64,000 nt of DNA from an uncultured Pelagibacteraceae bacterium (GTDB lineage: Bacteria > Pseudomonadota > Alphaproteobacteria > Pelagibacterales > Pelagibacteraceae): contig CACONQ010000001.1 in the NCBI GenBank assembly GCA_902628635.1, positions 62,001 to 126,000 of the forward strand, written 5' to 3'. The translations under genes and the position numbers were made by a program. The notes beneath the pieces were generated by a model. It was given only the letters and a program-made list of their open reading frames with translations, did no database searches and was not told the origin of the DNA. This document shows positions 37,066 to 48,273 of this stretch, piece by piece; position 1 is the stretch's first letter; each line of letters starts with the position of its first letter.

Positions 37066-37914
37066 TCATTTTTTTTGTATAATAGCTACTTCGTTAATTT
37101 TACCTTTATAAATTTCAATGCTTTTGAAATTTTCTAAAAAATATTTTTTATCTTCGTCTTTGATATATTTTGAGTCAAAATCTTGATTTGATTTAATAGC
37201 CAATAAAATTTGCTTTAGGTCAGGATACTCGTTTCCTAAATTCATATCTTTCCTTGTCTCTGGGAAATCAAGTTCCTCACACACAAAAATTCCATTGGGT
37301 AATACCTTTCTAAAAAGTAAGAATAAACTTATAATTTGATCTTTTAAGGTGTGCGAAGCATCTTCAATTATAATATTAAAGTTATCCTTATTTTTAATTA
37401 AAATTTCATCTATTGAACTCATGCTTGAAGTATTAATGTAAAAATTTTTCAATCTAGATGATTTATATCTAAAAAGATCAGGACATATATCTCCTGAAAA
37501 GATTTTTGAGTTTTTAAAATAATAATAAAAAGCTCCCGCTGCATTTCCATAAAAAGATCCAAGTTCTAATACGTTTAAATTATCACCTCTTATTTTTTCA
37601 AAATACTTCTCATATATTTTTGAGTAACCATGAGCATCTATTCTTTTATTATTTCTCTTTATTGGTTGCATATACTGATTGATGTAATATTCCCCTTTAT
37701 CACTGTTAAAATATTCGAATAGAAAATCTAAATCTTTTTTAAATAATTCACTGTTTTTTTTTGAATGATAATCTAGATTTATCACTTTTGGTAAATATGG
37801 AATATTCATTAAATACCTAAATGGTAAAATAATGAGAATATAAACCTTAAGAAATATATTAGCTTTTTGAACTCTGTGCCTGTAGAAAATATTATAAAAT
37901 GTTTTAATCCTCAT
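37066..37914 (-). CDS. Class I SAM-dependent methyltransferase-like protein
   Basis: 282 residues. A Rossmann-like SAM site is seen as VLELGSFYGNAAGAF, an acidic strand end IFSGDICPD, and the NIIIEDASHTLKDQI motif usual for the macrocin O-methyltransferase/cephalosporin-hydroxylase-like group, preceded by the signature FNSDKGEYY ... HGYSKIYEKYF. The N-terminal ~40 residues include a hydrophobic stretch. A relative (61278..62054) occurs in this window. Neighbouring glycosyltransferase and tRNA-Ser suggest a sugar-modification role (inference); the substrate is unknown. Confidence 0.75.
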   Translation of the reverse strand: MRIKTFYNIFYRHRVQKANIFLKVYILIILPFRYLMNIPYLPKVINLDYHSKKNSELFKKDLDFLFEYFNSDKGEYYINQYMQPIKRNNKRIDAHGYSKIYEKYFEKIRGDNLNVLELGSFYGNAAGAFYYYFKNSKIFSGDICPDLFRYKSSRLKNFYINTSSMSSIDEILIKNKDNFNIIIEDASHTLKDQIISLFLLFRKVLPNGIFVCEELDFPETRKDMNLGNEYPDLKQILLAIKSNQDFDSKYIKDEDKKYFLENFKSIEIYKGKINEVAIIQKK

Positions 37915-37916
37915 AT

Positions 37917-39722
37917 TTAATCTTTATTGATTTTTAAAACTCCTATGAAGGCTTCTTGAGGAATTTCAACTTTTCCAAATTGTTTAGATCTTGCTTTACC
38001 TTTTTTTTGTTTATCTAATAACTTCCGCTTTCGATCTCTTGCCCCTCCACCATGAATTTTGGTTAAAACATCTTTTTTGAAGCCTTTTATAGTTTCTCTA
38101 GCAATAATTTTTCCACCTATTGCAGCTTGAATAGGTATCATAAAATTATGTCTAGGTATTAAATCCTTAAGCTTTTCACATACCTCTCTTCCGATAGTTT
38201 GCGCAAAGTCTTTGTGAACCATCATAGCTAAAGCATCTACTGGTTCTCCGTTAACTAAAATTGATAACTTGACTAACTCACCCTCTCTATGTCCTATTAT
38301 TTCATAATCAAAGCTTGCATAGCCGCTTGTTATAGACTTAAGCCTATCATTAAAATCAAATACTACCTCATTAAGTGGTATCTCATAATTCAGGACAGCT
38401 CTATTGCCTGAATAATTTAAATTTGTTTGAATCCCTCTTTTATTTTGACATATTTTTATTATTGGTCCTAAATACTGATCAGGCGTGATAATTGTGGCCT
38501 TAATCCAGGGCTCCTCAATATATTTTATTATAGTTGGGTCAGGTAAATTGGATGGATTTTGTAAATCTAGAACTTTATCGTTGTTTTGATGAACCTTATA
38601 AACAACTCCGGGAGTGGTTGTTAGTAAGTTGATATCAAATTCCCTTTCAAGTCTTTCTGTAATAATTTCAAGGTGAAGTAAACCTAAAAACCCACACCTA
38701 AAACCAAGTCCTAAAGCTGATGATGACTCTGGTTCGTAAGAAAAACTAGAGTCATTTAATTTTAATTTAGCCAATCCATCTTTTAGTTTTTGATACTCAG
38801 AACTATCAACAGGAAAAAGTCCGCAAAATACAACTGGCTTACTTGGTTTAAATCCAGGTAAAGCCTCTTTTAATGGTTTATTAGCTTCGCATATTGTATC
38901 ACCAACTTTTGTATCTGATAGATTTTTAATTCCAGTTATTATAAAACCTATTTCTCCTGAATTTAGTTCATCCATGTCTTTTGGTTTAGGGGTAAAAACA
39001 CCAACCTTTTCAACAATATATTCTTGGTTAGTAGACATCATTTTTATTTTCATATTTTTTTTAATTTTTCCATCTATTACTCTTATTAAAATTACAACTC
39101 CGAGATAAGAGTCGTACCAACTATCAACAAGAAGACATTTCAAAATATCATTTTTATTACCTCTTGGAGGTGGTAAAGTTTGAATAATCTTCTCTAATAT
39201 CTCATCAATACCTTCACCAGTTTTTCCTGAGCATGGTACTGAATTTGAGGTATCAATACCTATAACTTCTTCAATTTGATTTTTTGTTTTTTCAATCTCT
39301 GAGGCTGGTAGGTCTATTTTATTTAAAATTGGAATGATTTCATGATTTGTATCCATGGCCTGATATACATTTGCGAGAGTTTGAGCTTCAACACCTTGAG
39401 TACTATCAACAATCAAAATTGATCCCTCGCAAGCATATAAAGATCTGCTTACTTCATAACTAAAATCTACGTGACCTGGAGTATCAATAATATTTAGTAT
39501 GTAATCTTTACCATCCTTTGATTTATAGTTTAACTTTACAGTTTGTGCTTTGATGGTAATACCTCTTTCTCTTTCAATATCCATAGAGTCTAGAACTTGG
39601 GCTTTCATCTCTCTCTCTGTTAAGCCGCCACATTTATGAATAATTCTATCAGCTATTGTAGATTTGCCATGATCAATATGTGCAATAATTGCGAAGTTTC
39701 TTATATTATTAATTGTAGACAT
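37917..39722 (-). CDS. lepA: Elongation factor 4 (LepA)
   Basis: Translational GTPase that back-translocates ribosomes or aids initiation complex biogenesis. The ATG at 39722 ([22 protein letters not shown]) lies one base past the pheT stop, giving 601 residues; the track's 613-residue form starts inside pheT. GTPase motifs: [25 protein letters not shown]; the LepA-specific C-terminal domain ends in [19 protein letters not shown]. Confidence 0.96.
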   Translation of the reverse strand: MSTINNIRNFAIIAHIDHGKSTIADRIIHKCGGLTEREMKAQVLDSMDIERERGITIKAQTVKLNYKSKDGKDYILNIIDTPGHVDFSYEVSRSLYACEGSILIVDSTQGVEAQTLANVYQAMDTNHEIIPILNKIDLPASEIEKTKNQIEEVIGIDTSNSVPCSGKTGEGIDEILEKIIQTLPPPRGNKNDILKCLLVDSWYDSYLGVVILIRVIDGKIKKNMKIKMMSTNQEYIVEKVGVFTPKPKDMDELNSGEIGFIITGIKNLSDTKVGDTICEANKPLKEALPGFKPSKPVVFCGLFPVDSSEYQKLKDGLAKLKLNDSSFSYEPESSSALGLGFRCGFLGLLHLEIITERLEREFDINLLTTTPGVVYKVHQNNDKVLDLQNPSNLPDPTIIKYIEEPWIKATIITPDQYLGPIIKICQNKRGIQTNLNYSGNRAVLNYEIPLNEVVFDFNDRLKSITSGYASFDYEIIGHREGELVKLSILVNGEPVDALAMMVHKDFAQTIGREVCEKLKDLIPRHNFMIPIQAAIGGKIIARETIKGFKKDVLTKIHGGGARDRKRKLLDKQKKGKARSKQFGKVEIPQEAFIGVLKINKD

Positions 39723-39723
39723 T

Positions 39724-42132
39724 TTAGGATCTAATTTTTGCGCCTGTCTTAGTCTCAACAGTTGAAATAATCAAATTATTTATTTTTTCTAGATCTTTAT
39801 CATTCAAAGATTTTTGTAATGATTGAATTGTTACATTCAAAGCAATTGACTTTTTATCGCTTGGAATATTTTCTCCTTCATATAAATCAAAAACCTTTAC
39901 ATTTTTAATTAAGTTATTATCGATCTTATAAATAATTTTTACTAACTCTTGTACATTTAAATTTTTATCTATTATAAATGCGAAGTCTCTTTCAGACTTT
40001 TGAAAATCTGAATATTCATATTTATTTTTTTGATCCTTAAGTTTATTTTTATTAAGCTCAATTTTATCTAAAAAAATTTCAAATAATATTATTGCTTCAG
40101 TTTTAATCTGTAATTTTTGATTAATATTTGGATGAATTTCACCAAAAAAGGCTACAGGGTAATTAGATTTTGAGTCTTGATAAATGGCTCCAGATTTTCC
40201 TGGATGATAGTAATTTGGTGCATTTGAGTTGATATGAAATTTTTTGTCATCTAACCCTGTCTCAATTAAAGTTTGCATCACATCTCTTTTTGCATCAAAA
40301 ACATCAACTTTTCTCTCTTTCTCAATCCAATTAAGTCTGGAAATCATGCCAGACTTTATTCCTGCAATAACTATCTGTTGCTGTCCTGGTTTTTTTCCAC
40401 TAAAAATTGGTCCAATCTCAAATAGAGAAATATCTTTTACATCTCGATCTAAATTTTTTTTTAAATAAAAAATTAGGTTTGAAAAAATTGAGCTTCTCAA
40501 AACATTTAGATCCGAGCTTATTGGATTTACTATTTTTACTTCATGTTTTTCCTCTTTAAATAACTCATTTATTTTTGAGTCTGTAAATGACCAAGTTACA
40601 GTTTCATAGTAACCCTTTGATGCAACTGATCTTTGTAAGAAATGGAATAATTTTTGATTTGCATTTAAAGTTTGTTTATTTCTGGTTTTTTCTGGTAATT
40701 CAGTTTTAATTCTATCGTATCCCTTAATTCTCACTATTTCCTCAACAATATCAATTGGTTGTAAAATATCTGGTCTCCAGGTAGGTACTTTAAGATTTAG
40801 TTCTTTTTTATTTTTTTTTACTAAAAAACCAAGATCCAATAAAATCTTAGTCATTTCCCTTACGTCAACTTTAAAACCAGTTATATTATTAAATAAATCA
40901 ATTGGAAACTTAATAGCTCTGTCCTTTGATTTTTCTTTTTTTGTAATATTTATTTTGCTAATTGTACCGCCACATATATTCTGTATTAATTCAGCTGCTT
41001 TAATCAATCCTTCTTCAATTGAATTTGGGTCTATGCCTCTTTCAAATCTATATTTTGCATCTGTATCTAAATTTAAGATTTTTGAAGTGGATCTAATAGA
41101 TTTTGGTTTGAAATAAGCTGACTCTAAAAGAATATTCTTTGTATTGAGTTCTGTTCCTGACCTAACGCCTCCTATAATGCCACCTAAACCCAAAACACCT
41201 GATGCATCAGATATAACACACATATTATCATCAAGTACATATTTTTTATTATCCAATGCCTCAAAGCTTTCTCCTTTTTTGGAATTTCTAACAATAATAC
41301 CTTTATCAATTTTATCTGCATCATAAGCATGAAGTGGCCTGTTAAGATCCATCATAACATAATTTGTTACATCCACTACTGCAGAGATTGGTTTTTGTCC
41401 TAATGATAATATTTTTTCTTTTAACCATTTTGGACTTTCGGTATTTTTTATTCCTTTGATGAGTAAACTACCAAACTTTGTGCATCCTTGACTTTTATCA
41501 CTAGTTATTTTGACTGTTATTTTATTTAAGCCTGAAAAATTTATTTTACTTTTATTATTGTTTTTTAATTTGCCAGCCCCGGCTGCTGCTAGATCTCTTG
41601 CAATTCCTCTAACACCAAGGCAATCTGCTCTATTTGGTGTAATTGAAAGATCTACAACTTTTTGATTTTTGTTAACGAAATATTTTTTTCCAACTTGTTT
41701 GCTGTATTTTTTTGAGGAAAGAGTAATAATTCCCTCACTTTCATTTGATAATTTTAGTTCTGATTCTGAACAAAGCATACCATAAGATGTTACACCTCTG
41801 ATTTTACTAACAGAGAGCTTTGTTTGACTTTTAGGAATAGTTGCCCCAGGAGGAGCATAAACAGTCAAAAGATCATTTTTAGCATTTGGAGCTCCACACA
41901 CGACTTTCACTTTTTCGTTTTGTCCAATATCAACATCGCATAACTTGAGTCTATCTGCATTAGGATGTTTTTCTGCCTTAATGATTTTGGCAACTATAAA
42001 TTTATCTAATTCAGAGGATTGACTTTCAAAACTTTCAACCTCTAGACCTATACTTGTTAATTTATCAATAATTTTTTGATCGTCGAGTTTTGTATCTAAA
42101 TGTTCTTTAAGCCAATTAATTGTAAATTTCAT
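39724..42132 (-). CDS. pheT: Phenylalanyl-tRNA synthetase beta subunit
   Basis: 802 residues. An N-terminal EMAP-like tRNA-binding OB domain ([29 protein letters not shown]), B3/B4 editing region ([17 protein letters not shown]), B5 domain and catalytic-like core ([10 protein letters not shown]), and a C-terminal ferredoxin-fold anticodon-binding domain ([21 protein letters not shown]). It overlaps pheS by 4 nt (ATGA). Confidence 0.96.
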   Translation of the reverse strand: MKFTINWLKEHLDTKLDDQKIIDKLTSIGLEVESFESQSSELDKFIVAKIIKAEKHPNADRLKLCDVDIGQNEKVKVVCGAPNAKNDLLTVYAPPGATIPKSQTKLSVSKIRGVTSYGMLCSESELKLSNESEGIITLSSKKYSKQVGKKYFVNKNQKVVDLSITPNRADCLGVRGIARDLAAAGAGKLKNNNKSKINFSGLNKITVKITSDKSQGCTKFGSLLIKGIKNTESPKWLKEKILSLGQKPISAVVDVTNYVMMDLNRPLHAYDADKIDKGIIVRNSKKGESFEALDNKKYVLDDNMCVISDASGVLGLGGIIGGVRSGTELNTKNILLESAYFKPKSIRSTSKILNLDTDAKYRFERGIDPNSIEEGLIKAAELIQNICGGTISKINITKKEKSKDRAIKFPIDLFNNITGFKVDVREMTKILLDLGFLVKKNKKELNLKVPTWRPDILQPIDIVEEIVRIKGYDRIKTELPEKTRNKQTLNANQKLFHFLQRSVASKGYYETVTWSFTDSKINELFKEEKHEVKIVNPISSDLNVLRSSIFSNLIFYLKKNLDRDVKDISLFEIGPIFSGKKPGQQQIVIAGIKSGMISRLNWIEKERKVDVFDAKRDVMQTLIETGLDDKKFHINSNAPNYYHPGKSGAIYQDSKSNYPVAFFGEIHPNINQKLQIKTEAIILFEIFLDKIELNKNKLKDQKNKYEYSDFQKSERDFAFIIDKNLNVQELVKIIYKIDNNLIKNVKVFDLYEGENIPSDKKSIALNVTIQSLQKSLNDKDLEKINNLIISTVETKTGAKIRS

Positions 42133-43196
42133 CTACTAAGGCCTCTGTAGTTTGAGGGAACATCTAAAGGATCAAATCCAAAATGATTTAACCATCTGTA
42201 ATCAGTTTCAAAAAAAGCTCTTAAGTCATTAATGCCGTATTTTAGCATTGCAAGCCTATCTATCCCCATCCCAAAAGCATAACCTTGGAACTTTTGTGGA
42301 TCTACTTTAACATTTTTTAAAACATTTGGATGCACCATTCCGCATCCAAGAATTTCTAACCATTTGTCACCTTCTCCAATTATTATCTTCCCATCTTTTA
42401 ATCTATAACCAATATCAACTTCTGCCGAAGGTTCAGTAAAAGGGAAGTGGCTTGGTCTAAACCTCATTTTAATTTTGTCTATTTCAAAAAATTCTTTAAT
42501 AAAATAGTTTAAACATCCCTTTAGGTGACCCATGTTTATATTTTTGTCTATATGAAGACCCTCTACCTGATGAAACATAGGTGCATGGGTTTGATCACTA
42601 TCAGATCTATAAGTTCTTCCGGGAGCAATAATCTTAAAAGGTGGTTTTCCTCCCAACATAGTTCTCACTTGGACTGGTGAAGTATGAGTTCTTAATAAAT
42701 ATTCTTTATTATCATCTAGATAAAAAGTATCATGCATATCTCTTGCTGGATGATTATCTGGTGTATTAAGTGCAGTGAAATTATTATATTCATTTTCAAC
42801 ATCAGGCCCCTCTGCAACACTAAAACCTATTTCAGAAAATATAGAAGATATTTCATCAATTACTTGTGATACGGGATGTATTTTTCCTCTTTTAAAACTT
42901 CTTTCTGGCAAAGTAACATCTACTTTTTCGTTTTGAAGTTTTAGATTAATTTCTTTTATTTCAATATCTTTAATTTTTTTCTCAATAGTTTCCTGGAGTT
43001 CATCTTTAATTGCGTTAAGATCAGATGCAAACTTTTTTCTACTATCTGGAGACATAGATCCCATTTTTTTAAACTCATTTGAAATTTTTCCAGTTTTGCC
43101 AAATAGTTCTGACTTGATTTGATTAATATTATTTAAATCTAAATCATCTTTTAATTTTAAAAGATATTCTTCTTTAATTTTTATAATATCAGACAT
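42129..43196 (-). CDS. pheS: Phenylalanyl-tRNA synthetase alpha subunit
   Basis: 355 residues: an N-terminal coiled-coil tRNA-binding arm, then the class II catalytic core with [30 protein letters not shown] (motif 1 region), [22 protein letters not shown] (motif 2) and [16 protein letters not shown]-like motif 3 (seen as [13 protein letters not shown]). It is part of the rpmI-rplT-pheS-pheT series. Confidence 0.97.
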   Translation of the reverse strand: MSDIIKIKEEYLLKLKDDLDLNNINQIKSELFGKTGKISNEFKKMGSMSPDSRKKFASDLNAIKDELQETIEKKIKDIEIKEINLKLQNEKVDVTLPERSFKRGKIHPVSQVIDEISSIFSEIGFSVAEGPDVENEYNNFTALNTPDNHPARDMHDTFYLDDNKEYLLRTHTSPVQVRTMLGGKPPFKIIAPGRTYRSDSDQTHAPMFHQVEGLHIDKNINMGHLKGCLNYFIKEFFEIDKIKMRFRPSHFPFTEPSAEVDIGYRLKDGKIIIGEGDKWLEILGCGMVHPNVLKNVKVDPQKFQGYAFGMGIDRLAMLKYGINDLRAFFETDYRWLNHFGFDPLDVPSNYRGLSR

Positions 43197-43239
43197 TTTA
43201 GTAGAATATTTCTTAACTTAGGAAAAACAATAAAGAAAA

Positions 43240-43596
43240 TTAGTTTAAAGCGGCTTGAGCCTTTTTAACTATTGTTTTAAATGCCTCTGGGTTATCATAT
43301 GCTATTTCTGCTAGAATTTTCCTATCCAATTTAATACCAGACTTATTTAAACCATGAATAAATTTTGAATATGTCAATCCTTCAGCTCTTACGCCTGCAT
43401 TTATTCTTTGTATCCATAGTGATTTAAATTCTCTTTTTTTATTTCTTCGATCTCTGTAAGCATACTGCATGGATTTCTCCATAGCTTGTCTAGCAACCCT
43501 AATAGTATTTTTTCGTCTTCCCCATTGGCCTTTTACAGCTTTAAGGACTTTTTTATGTTTTGCTCTACTCGTTACACCTCTTTTTACTCGGGCCAT
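43240..43596 (-). CDS. rplT: 50S ribosomal protein L20
   Basis: 118 residues, [18 protein letters not shown] at the N-terminus with the basic RNA-binding tail, and [25 protein letters not shown] in the globular part. Early 50S assembly protein. It follows rpmI by 1 nt. Confidence 0.98.
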   Translation of the reverse strand: MARVKRGVTSRAKHKKVLKAVKGQWGRRKNTIRVARQAMEKSMQYAYRDRRNKKREFKSLWIQRINAGVRAEGLTYSKFIHGLNKSGIKLDRKILAEIAYDNPEAFKTIVKKAQAALN

Positions 43597-43597
43597 A

Positions 43598-43804
43598 TTA
43601 TCCTCTTAGACTGTAAGGCATGTAAGATTTTACAATTTTTCCATCTTGTTTGGACATTGTTGTTGTGCCTCTTTGCTTTCTTATCTGTGAATTAGTTCTT
43701 TTTATCATTCCATGCCTCTTTCCTGCCTGAGCCATAATCACTTTACCCTTTGCAGAAATTTTGAACCTTTTTTTTGCTGAACTTTTTGTTTTCAATTTTG
43801 GCAT
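43598..43804 (-). CDS. rpmI: 50S ribosomal protein L35
   Basis: 68 residues, [20 protein letters not shown] then the conserved [20 protein letters not shown]. It is located between infC and rplT as in most bacteria. Confidence 0.98.
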   Translation of the reverse strand: MPKLKTKSSAKKRFKISAKGKVIMAQAGKRHGMIKRTNSQIRKQRGTTTMSKQDGKIVKSYMPYSLRG

Positions 43805-43857
43805 GGGCGAACTTATACAAATATAATTTTAGATTTACAACCCTAATTTAGTGCTTA

Positions 43858-44400
43858 CTACAAAGGCTGAATTACCATTATCATTTGTTTTCCGTCAAAC
43901 TTTGGATGAAGTTCTATTTTTCCAATTGAAGACATATCGGCTTTGATTTTTTCCATTAATTCGTTACCGAGATGTGTATGCTGTAGTTCTCTTCCCTTAA
44001 ATCGAATTGTAAACTTTACTTTATCTCCCTTTGACAAGAATTTTTGAGCGTTTTTTATTTTAAAAGTGTAGTCATGCACTTCTGTTACGGGTCTAAGTTT
44101 AATCTCTTTTAAGTCTATTTTTTTTTGTTTCTTTTTTGCTTTATTGGCTTTTTTTTGAGCATCATATTTATATTTTCCCATATCCATAATTTTACAGACG
44201 GGTGGCTTTGCATTCGGTGAAATTTCTATTAAATCTAATCCCTCATTTTTTGCCATAGATATTGCTTGGGTAGTATTTAATACGCCCAGATTTTCTCCAT
44301 CACTTGAAATAACCTGAACCTCAGGTGAATAAATTCTATTATTAGATCTCGGACCTCTATCTTTAGTTCTTCTCTGAAAGTAATTTTTTTGATCTGCCAC
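43858..44400 (-). CDS. infC: Translation initiation factor IF-3
   Basis: 180 residues with the IF3-N signature (AISMAKNEGLDLIEISPNAKPPVCKIMDMGKYKYD) and IF3-C (IKLRPVTEVHDYTFKIKNAQ, KFTIRFKGRELQH). The start codon is GTG, directly following the thrS TAA stop (TAAGTG). A non-ATG start fits the usual IF3 autoregulation, in which IF3 itself discriminates against weak start codons, although AUU rather than GUG is the classic version. Confidence 0.96.
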   Translation of the reverse strand: MADQKNYFQRRTKDRGPRSNNRIYSPEVQVISSDGENLGVLNTTQAISMAKNEGLDLIEISPNAKPPVCKIMDMGKYKYDAQKKANKAKKKQKKIDLKEIKLRPVTEVHDYTFKIKNAQKFLSKGDKVKFTIRFKGRELQHTHLGNELMEKIKADMSSIGKIELHPKFDGKQMIMVIQPL

Positions 44401-46320
44401 TTAGTTTGAAGGTGCTTGACTTAAAGCAGTATATTGTTCTAAAAATTTATCTAACTTCATATTTTCTTGTTTATTATTATCTAACTTTCTAATAGTTACA
44501 CTATTACTGTCAACTTCTTTTTTACCACAAATTAATAGAACTGGTATCTTGGAAAGTGAATGTTCCCTTATTTTGTAATTTAAATTATGGCTTTTTAAAT
44601 CTACTATACAATTAATGCCCTTATCATTTATCTCATTAGAAACTTTTTTAGCATAATCATCAAAATCATCTGATACTGGAATTACAACAACTTGCAAAGG
44701 ACTTATCCAAAAAGGTAGCTTGCCAGCGTAATTTTCAATTAGGATTCCAATAAATCTTTCTAGCGATCCAAATAATGCTCTGTGAAGCATTACTGGAACT
44801 TTTTTTGATCCATCTTTATCAACATAAGATGCACCTAATCTTTCTGGTAAATTAAGATCTACTTGCAATGTTCCACATTGCCAATCTCTTCCGATTGCAT
44901 CTCTTAATACAAATTCAATTTTTGGACCATAAAAAGCTCCCTCACCTTTATTGATACTATACTCTAATTTTGTAGCTTTAACTGCTTCAAGTAGAGCAGC
45001 CTCAGACTTATCCCAAACTTTATCGTCACCAACTCTAACTTCGGGTCTATCTGAATATTTCAATATTACATCGCTAAACCCTAAATTTTTATAAATATCT
45101 AAAATTAGATTTGTAACGCTTAAAGACTCGCTTGTGATTTGATCTTCGGTACAAAAAATATGTGCATCATCTTGAGTGAAAGCTCTTACTCTCATTAAAC
45201 CATGTAATGCTCCAGATGGCTCGTACCTATGTACCTTTCCAAACTCAGACATTTTTAAAGGAAGGTCTCTATAACTTTTTAAACCTTGATTAAAAACTTG
45301 AACACAACCAGGACAATTCATTGGTTTGATGGCAAATATTTTCTCATCAGGAGTGGTTGAAGTGTACATATGTTCGCCAAACTTCTCCCAGTGGCCTGAT
45401 TTTTCCCATAAGCTTCTGTCTAAAATTTCAGGTGTATTTATTTCTTTATAGCCAGCCTTTCTTTGTCTTAGTCTCATATAATCAATTAATTTTTGAAAAA
45501 GACTCCATCCTCTCTCATGCCAAAATACAGATCCTGGACTTTCCTCTCTAAAGTGAAAAAGATCCATTTCTTTTCCAAGCTTTCTATGATCTCTTTTCTC
45601 AGCCTCTTCCAATCTTTCGAGATATTTATCTAGGTCTTTTTTATTAGCCCAACCAGTCCCATAAATTCTTTGAAGCATCTCATTATTAGAGTCTCCACGC
45701 CAGTATGCTCCTGAGACTTTCATCAATTTAAAAGCTTTACCAATTTTGCCGGATGATAGTAAATGCGGTCCTCTACATAAATCATACCAAGTATCACCGT
45801 GATGATAAATTGTAAGTTCCTCATTTTTTGGGATACTTTCAATTATTTCAGCCTTATATTTTTCTCCAATTTTTTTAAAATGACTTATAGCTTTTTCTCT
45901 TTCCCAAACTTCTCTTCTCACTTTCACATCTTTATCAACTATTTCTGACATTCTTTTTTCAATTTTATTTAAATCCTCGCTGGTGAATGGTTCTTTTCTT
46001 GCAAAATCATAATAAAAACCATTTTCAATAACTGGACCAATAGTCACTTGCGTTCCTGGATATAATTCTTGAACAGCCATAGCCATTATATGAGCAGCGT
46101 CATGTCTAATTACTTCTAATCCCTCAGGATCTTGCGCTGTAAAAATTTTTACAGAGCTATCTTCTTTAATTATATGATATAAATCTTTTAATTCTCCATT
46201 TACACTCATGACTAAAGCTTGCTTGGCTAGAGACTTGCTTATTTTTTCTGCAACCTCGGAGCCATTTACAGGTTTCTCAAACTTTATTATTTTTCCATCA
46301 GGAAGTGTGATGTTTGTCAT
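44401..46320 (-). CDS. thrS: Threonyl-tRNA synthetase
   Basis: 639 residues: TGS domain (NITLPDGKIIKFEKPVNG), editing domain with HDAAHIMAMAVQEL and the YDLCRGPHL zinc-like motif, a class II core with FAIKPMNCPGCVQVF (zinc Cys) and MRVRAFTQDDAHIFC (motif 2), and the anticodon-binding C-terminus (LQVVVIPVSDDF). Its cognate tRNA-Thr in this window has an altered elbow. It overlaps the upstream glycosyltransferase gene by 4 nt. Confidence 0.97.
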   Translation of the reverse strand: MTNITLPDGKIIKFEKPVNGSEVAEKISKSLAKQALVMSVNGELKDLYHIIKEDSSVKIFTAQDPEGLEVIRHDAAHIMAMAVQELYPGTQVTIGPVIENGFYYDFARKEPFTSEDLNKIEKRMSEIVDKDVKVRREVWEREKAISHFKKIGEKYKAEIIESIPKNEELTIYHHGDTWYDLCRGPHLLSSGKIGKAFKLMKVSGAYWRGDSNNEMLQRIYGTGWANKKDLDKYLERLEEAEKRDHRKLGKEMDLFHFREESPGSVFWHERGWSLFQKLIDYMRLRQRKAGYKEINTPEILDRSLWEKSGHWEKFGEHMYTSTTPDEKIFAIKPMNCPGCVQVFNQGLKSYRDLPLKMSEFGKVHRYEPSGALHGLMRVRAFTQDDAHIFCTEDQITSESLSVTNLILDIYKNLGFSDVILKYSDRPEVRVGDDKVWDKSEAALLEAVKATKLEYSINKGEGAFYGPKIEFVLRDAIGRDWQCGTLQVDLNLPERLGASYVDKDGSKKVPVMLHRALFGSLERFIGILIENYAGKLPFWISPLQVVVIPVSDDFDDYAKKVSNEINDKGINCIVDLKSHNLNYKIREHSLSKIPVLLICGKKEVDSNSVTIRKLDNNKQENMKLDKFLEQYTALSQAPSN

Positions 46321-47474
46321 TGGTTTACTAATTTTTTATATTCTGAATACGTATTTAAGCACATTTTTTCAATATTAAATCTATTTATAACGTTTTTTCT
46401 TCCTTCTCTACCCATTAAATCTAAAGTTAAAGTATCTAATTTTATAATTTCGTTTAGTTTGTCGCATAAAGATTTAGGATTTCCACTTTCAAATAAAAGT
46501 CCAGTTTTATTATCAATTACAGTTTCTTTTGACCCACCAATGTTACTAGCAATAATAGGTTTTTTCATTGCTTGGGCCTCTACAGAAACTCTACCAAAAG
46601 CTTCGGGTTCTATAGATGATGATACAATTACATCAGAAATATAATAGGCAACTGGCATCAAGTTACAATTATCAACAAATTTAATATTTTGTGTAAGGTT
46701 AAATTGCTCGACAAGTCTCTCAAGTTTTTTTCTGAAAACGGTCCTACCTTGATCATCACCAAGAATTACAGCAACAAAATCTAACTCAGGGTTACTTTGT
46801 TTAAACAAATTTATTGCCTCTATGAACATTTCTTGTCCTTTCCAAGCGGTTAATCTTCCAGGTAATAGTATAATTTTCTTATTATCATCGATTTTCCAAG
46901 TGGCTTTGAGTTTAACTATGTCTTTTTTTTTGATTGTGTCAGAGTCAAAATATTCAGTATTAATTCCTCTAAAGATAACTAAAAACTTTTTTTTTGAATT
47001 TAAAAATTTTTGATAATTTTCCGAAATATGAGAGAAGATAAAATTTGAACCTGCAATTAATACATCCGACTTGACCATTATTGAGTTATAAAACTTTTTT
47101 ATTGAATTTTTAAAATTGTAAGTACCATGAAATGTTGTAACAAATTTTCGTCTTGTAATTTTTGTTGCTATATAACATGACCATGCTGGTGCCCTGCTTC
47201 TAGCGTGAACAATGGAAATATTTAAAAATAAAATCAAAAGAGTTAAGGCAATACTATTAATGAGAATTATTAAAGGATTTTTACTTTGAACAGGTAGTTT
47301 TATAAGCTTCACTTTCTTTTTATCAATGTATTTAATGAGCTCACCACCACTAGTTACTATATAAGACTTACAATCCTGTTCATGCAAATAGTGTGCTAAA
47401 TCATAACATCCTGTTTCTGCTCCTCCGTAGCCTAATCTTGGTATAACTTGTAAGACTTTTAATTTTGATGCCAT
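46317..47474 (-). CDS. Glycosyltransferase family 4
   Basis: 385 residues, GT-B fold. N-terminal domain: VLQVIPRLGYGGAETGCYDLA and VHARSRAPAWSCY; C-terminal donor-binding domain: LLPGRLTAWKGQEMFIEAI, and the E-x7-E type EPEAFGRVSVEAQAMKKPIIAS. It probably transfers a sugar to lipopolysaccharide core or another envelope lipid (inference). It overlaps thrS by 4 nt and is divergent from the alpha/beta hydrolase gene, with a 43-nt gap for both promoters. Confidence 0.88.
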   Translation of the reverse strand: MASKLKVLQVIPRLGYGGAETGCYDLAHYLHEQDCKSYIVTSGGELIKYIDKKKVKLIKLPVQSKNPLIILINSIALTLLILFLNISIVHARSRAPAWSCYIATKITRRKFVTTFHGTYNFKNSIKKFYNSIMVKSDVLIAGSNFIFSHISENYQKFLNSKKKFLVIFRGINTEYFDSDTIKKKDIVKLKATWKIDDNKKIILLPGRLTAWKGQEMFIEAINLFKQSNPELDFVAVILGDDQGRTVFRKKLERLVEQFNLTQNIKFVDNCNLMPVAYYISDVIVSSSIEPEAFGRVSVEAQAMKKPIIASNIGGSKETVIDNKTGLLFESGNPKSLCDKLNEIIKLDTLTLDLMGREGRKNVINRFNIEKMCLNTYSEYKKLVNQ

Positions 47475-47517
47475 TGAATTAAAATATACATTATCAATTG
47501 ATGTAAATAAACTTTAT

Positions 47518-48273
47518 ATGATTAAATACAAATACTTACGATTGAATAAATATAAAAAGTTAAGATATTTATCAATAAACAATCAATCAAAAATTTGTAT
47601 TGTTTTTCTTCATGGTTTTATGTCTGACCTAGAGGGCAAAAAACCAAAGAGTCTTTTGAAATTCTGTAAAACGAACAAATTAGGTTTTGTAGCTCTTGAA
47701 TACTCTGGGCACGGCAAGTCCTCAGGAAAATTTACAAAAGGGAATATTAGTACTTGGTCTAATGATACCAAAAAGATAATTAAAAAATTTGTAAAAAAAA
47801 GAAAAATTATTTTGATTGGATCGAGTATGGGATCTTGGATAGGGCTGAAACAATTCAAATATTTTTCAAATCAAATAATCGGTTTTATTGGAATAGGATC
47901 TGCTCCAGAATTTTTAGAACTTTTAATGTGGAAAAAATTTTCAAAAAAAATAAAAATTGAAATTAAAACAAAAAAAATTTATTATTTAAAAAGTGAAAAT
48001 TATGAGTATCCAATAACCTACCAAATAATACGAGATGGCAAAAAAAATAAGGTCTTAAACAAAAAGATTTTATCAAAAATTAAAGTGACAATGATACATG
48101 GTAGCAAAGATGAAGTAGTTCCAACGGTTTATTCCAAAAAGGTATTAAAACTCTTTCCTAATGCTAAAAAAAAATTAGTTATTATTAAGAATGGCGATCA
48201 TAGTTTATCAGACAAGAAAAACCTAAAAAGAATAATTAATGAATTAAAAATTCTTATCTTTAATAAATTTTAA
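47518..48273 (+). CDS. Alpha/beta hydrolase
   Basis: 251 residues. Oxyanion segment VFLHGFMSDLEG, nucleophile elbow LIGSSMGSWIG (Ser in GSSMG), acid in GSKDEVVPT and catalytic His in IKNGDHSLSD. It resembles the small acyl-carrier/palmitoyl-thioesterase-like (ABHD10-type) hydrolases seen in alphaproteobacteria; the substrate is unknown. The 3' end overlaps the convergent epimerase-like gene by 30 nt. Confidence 0.85.
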   Translation: MIKYKYLRLNKYKKLRYLSINNQSKICIVFLHGFMSDLEGKKPKSLLKFCKTNKLGFVALEYSGHGKSSGKFTKGNISTWSNDTKKIIKKFVKKRKIILIGSSMGSWIGLKQFKYFSNQIIGFIGIGSAPEFLELLMWKKFSKKIKIEIKTKKIYYLKSENYEYPITYQIIRDGKKNKVLNKKILSKIKVTMIHGSKDEVVPTVYSKKVLKLFPNAKKKLVIIKNGDHSLSDKKNLKRIINELKILIFNKF

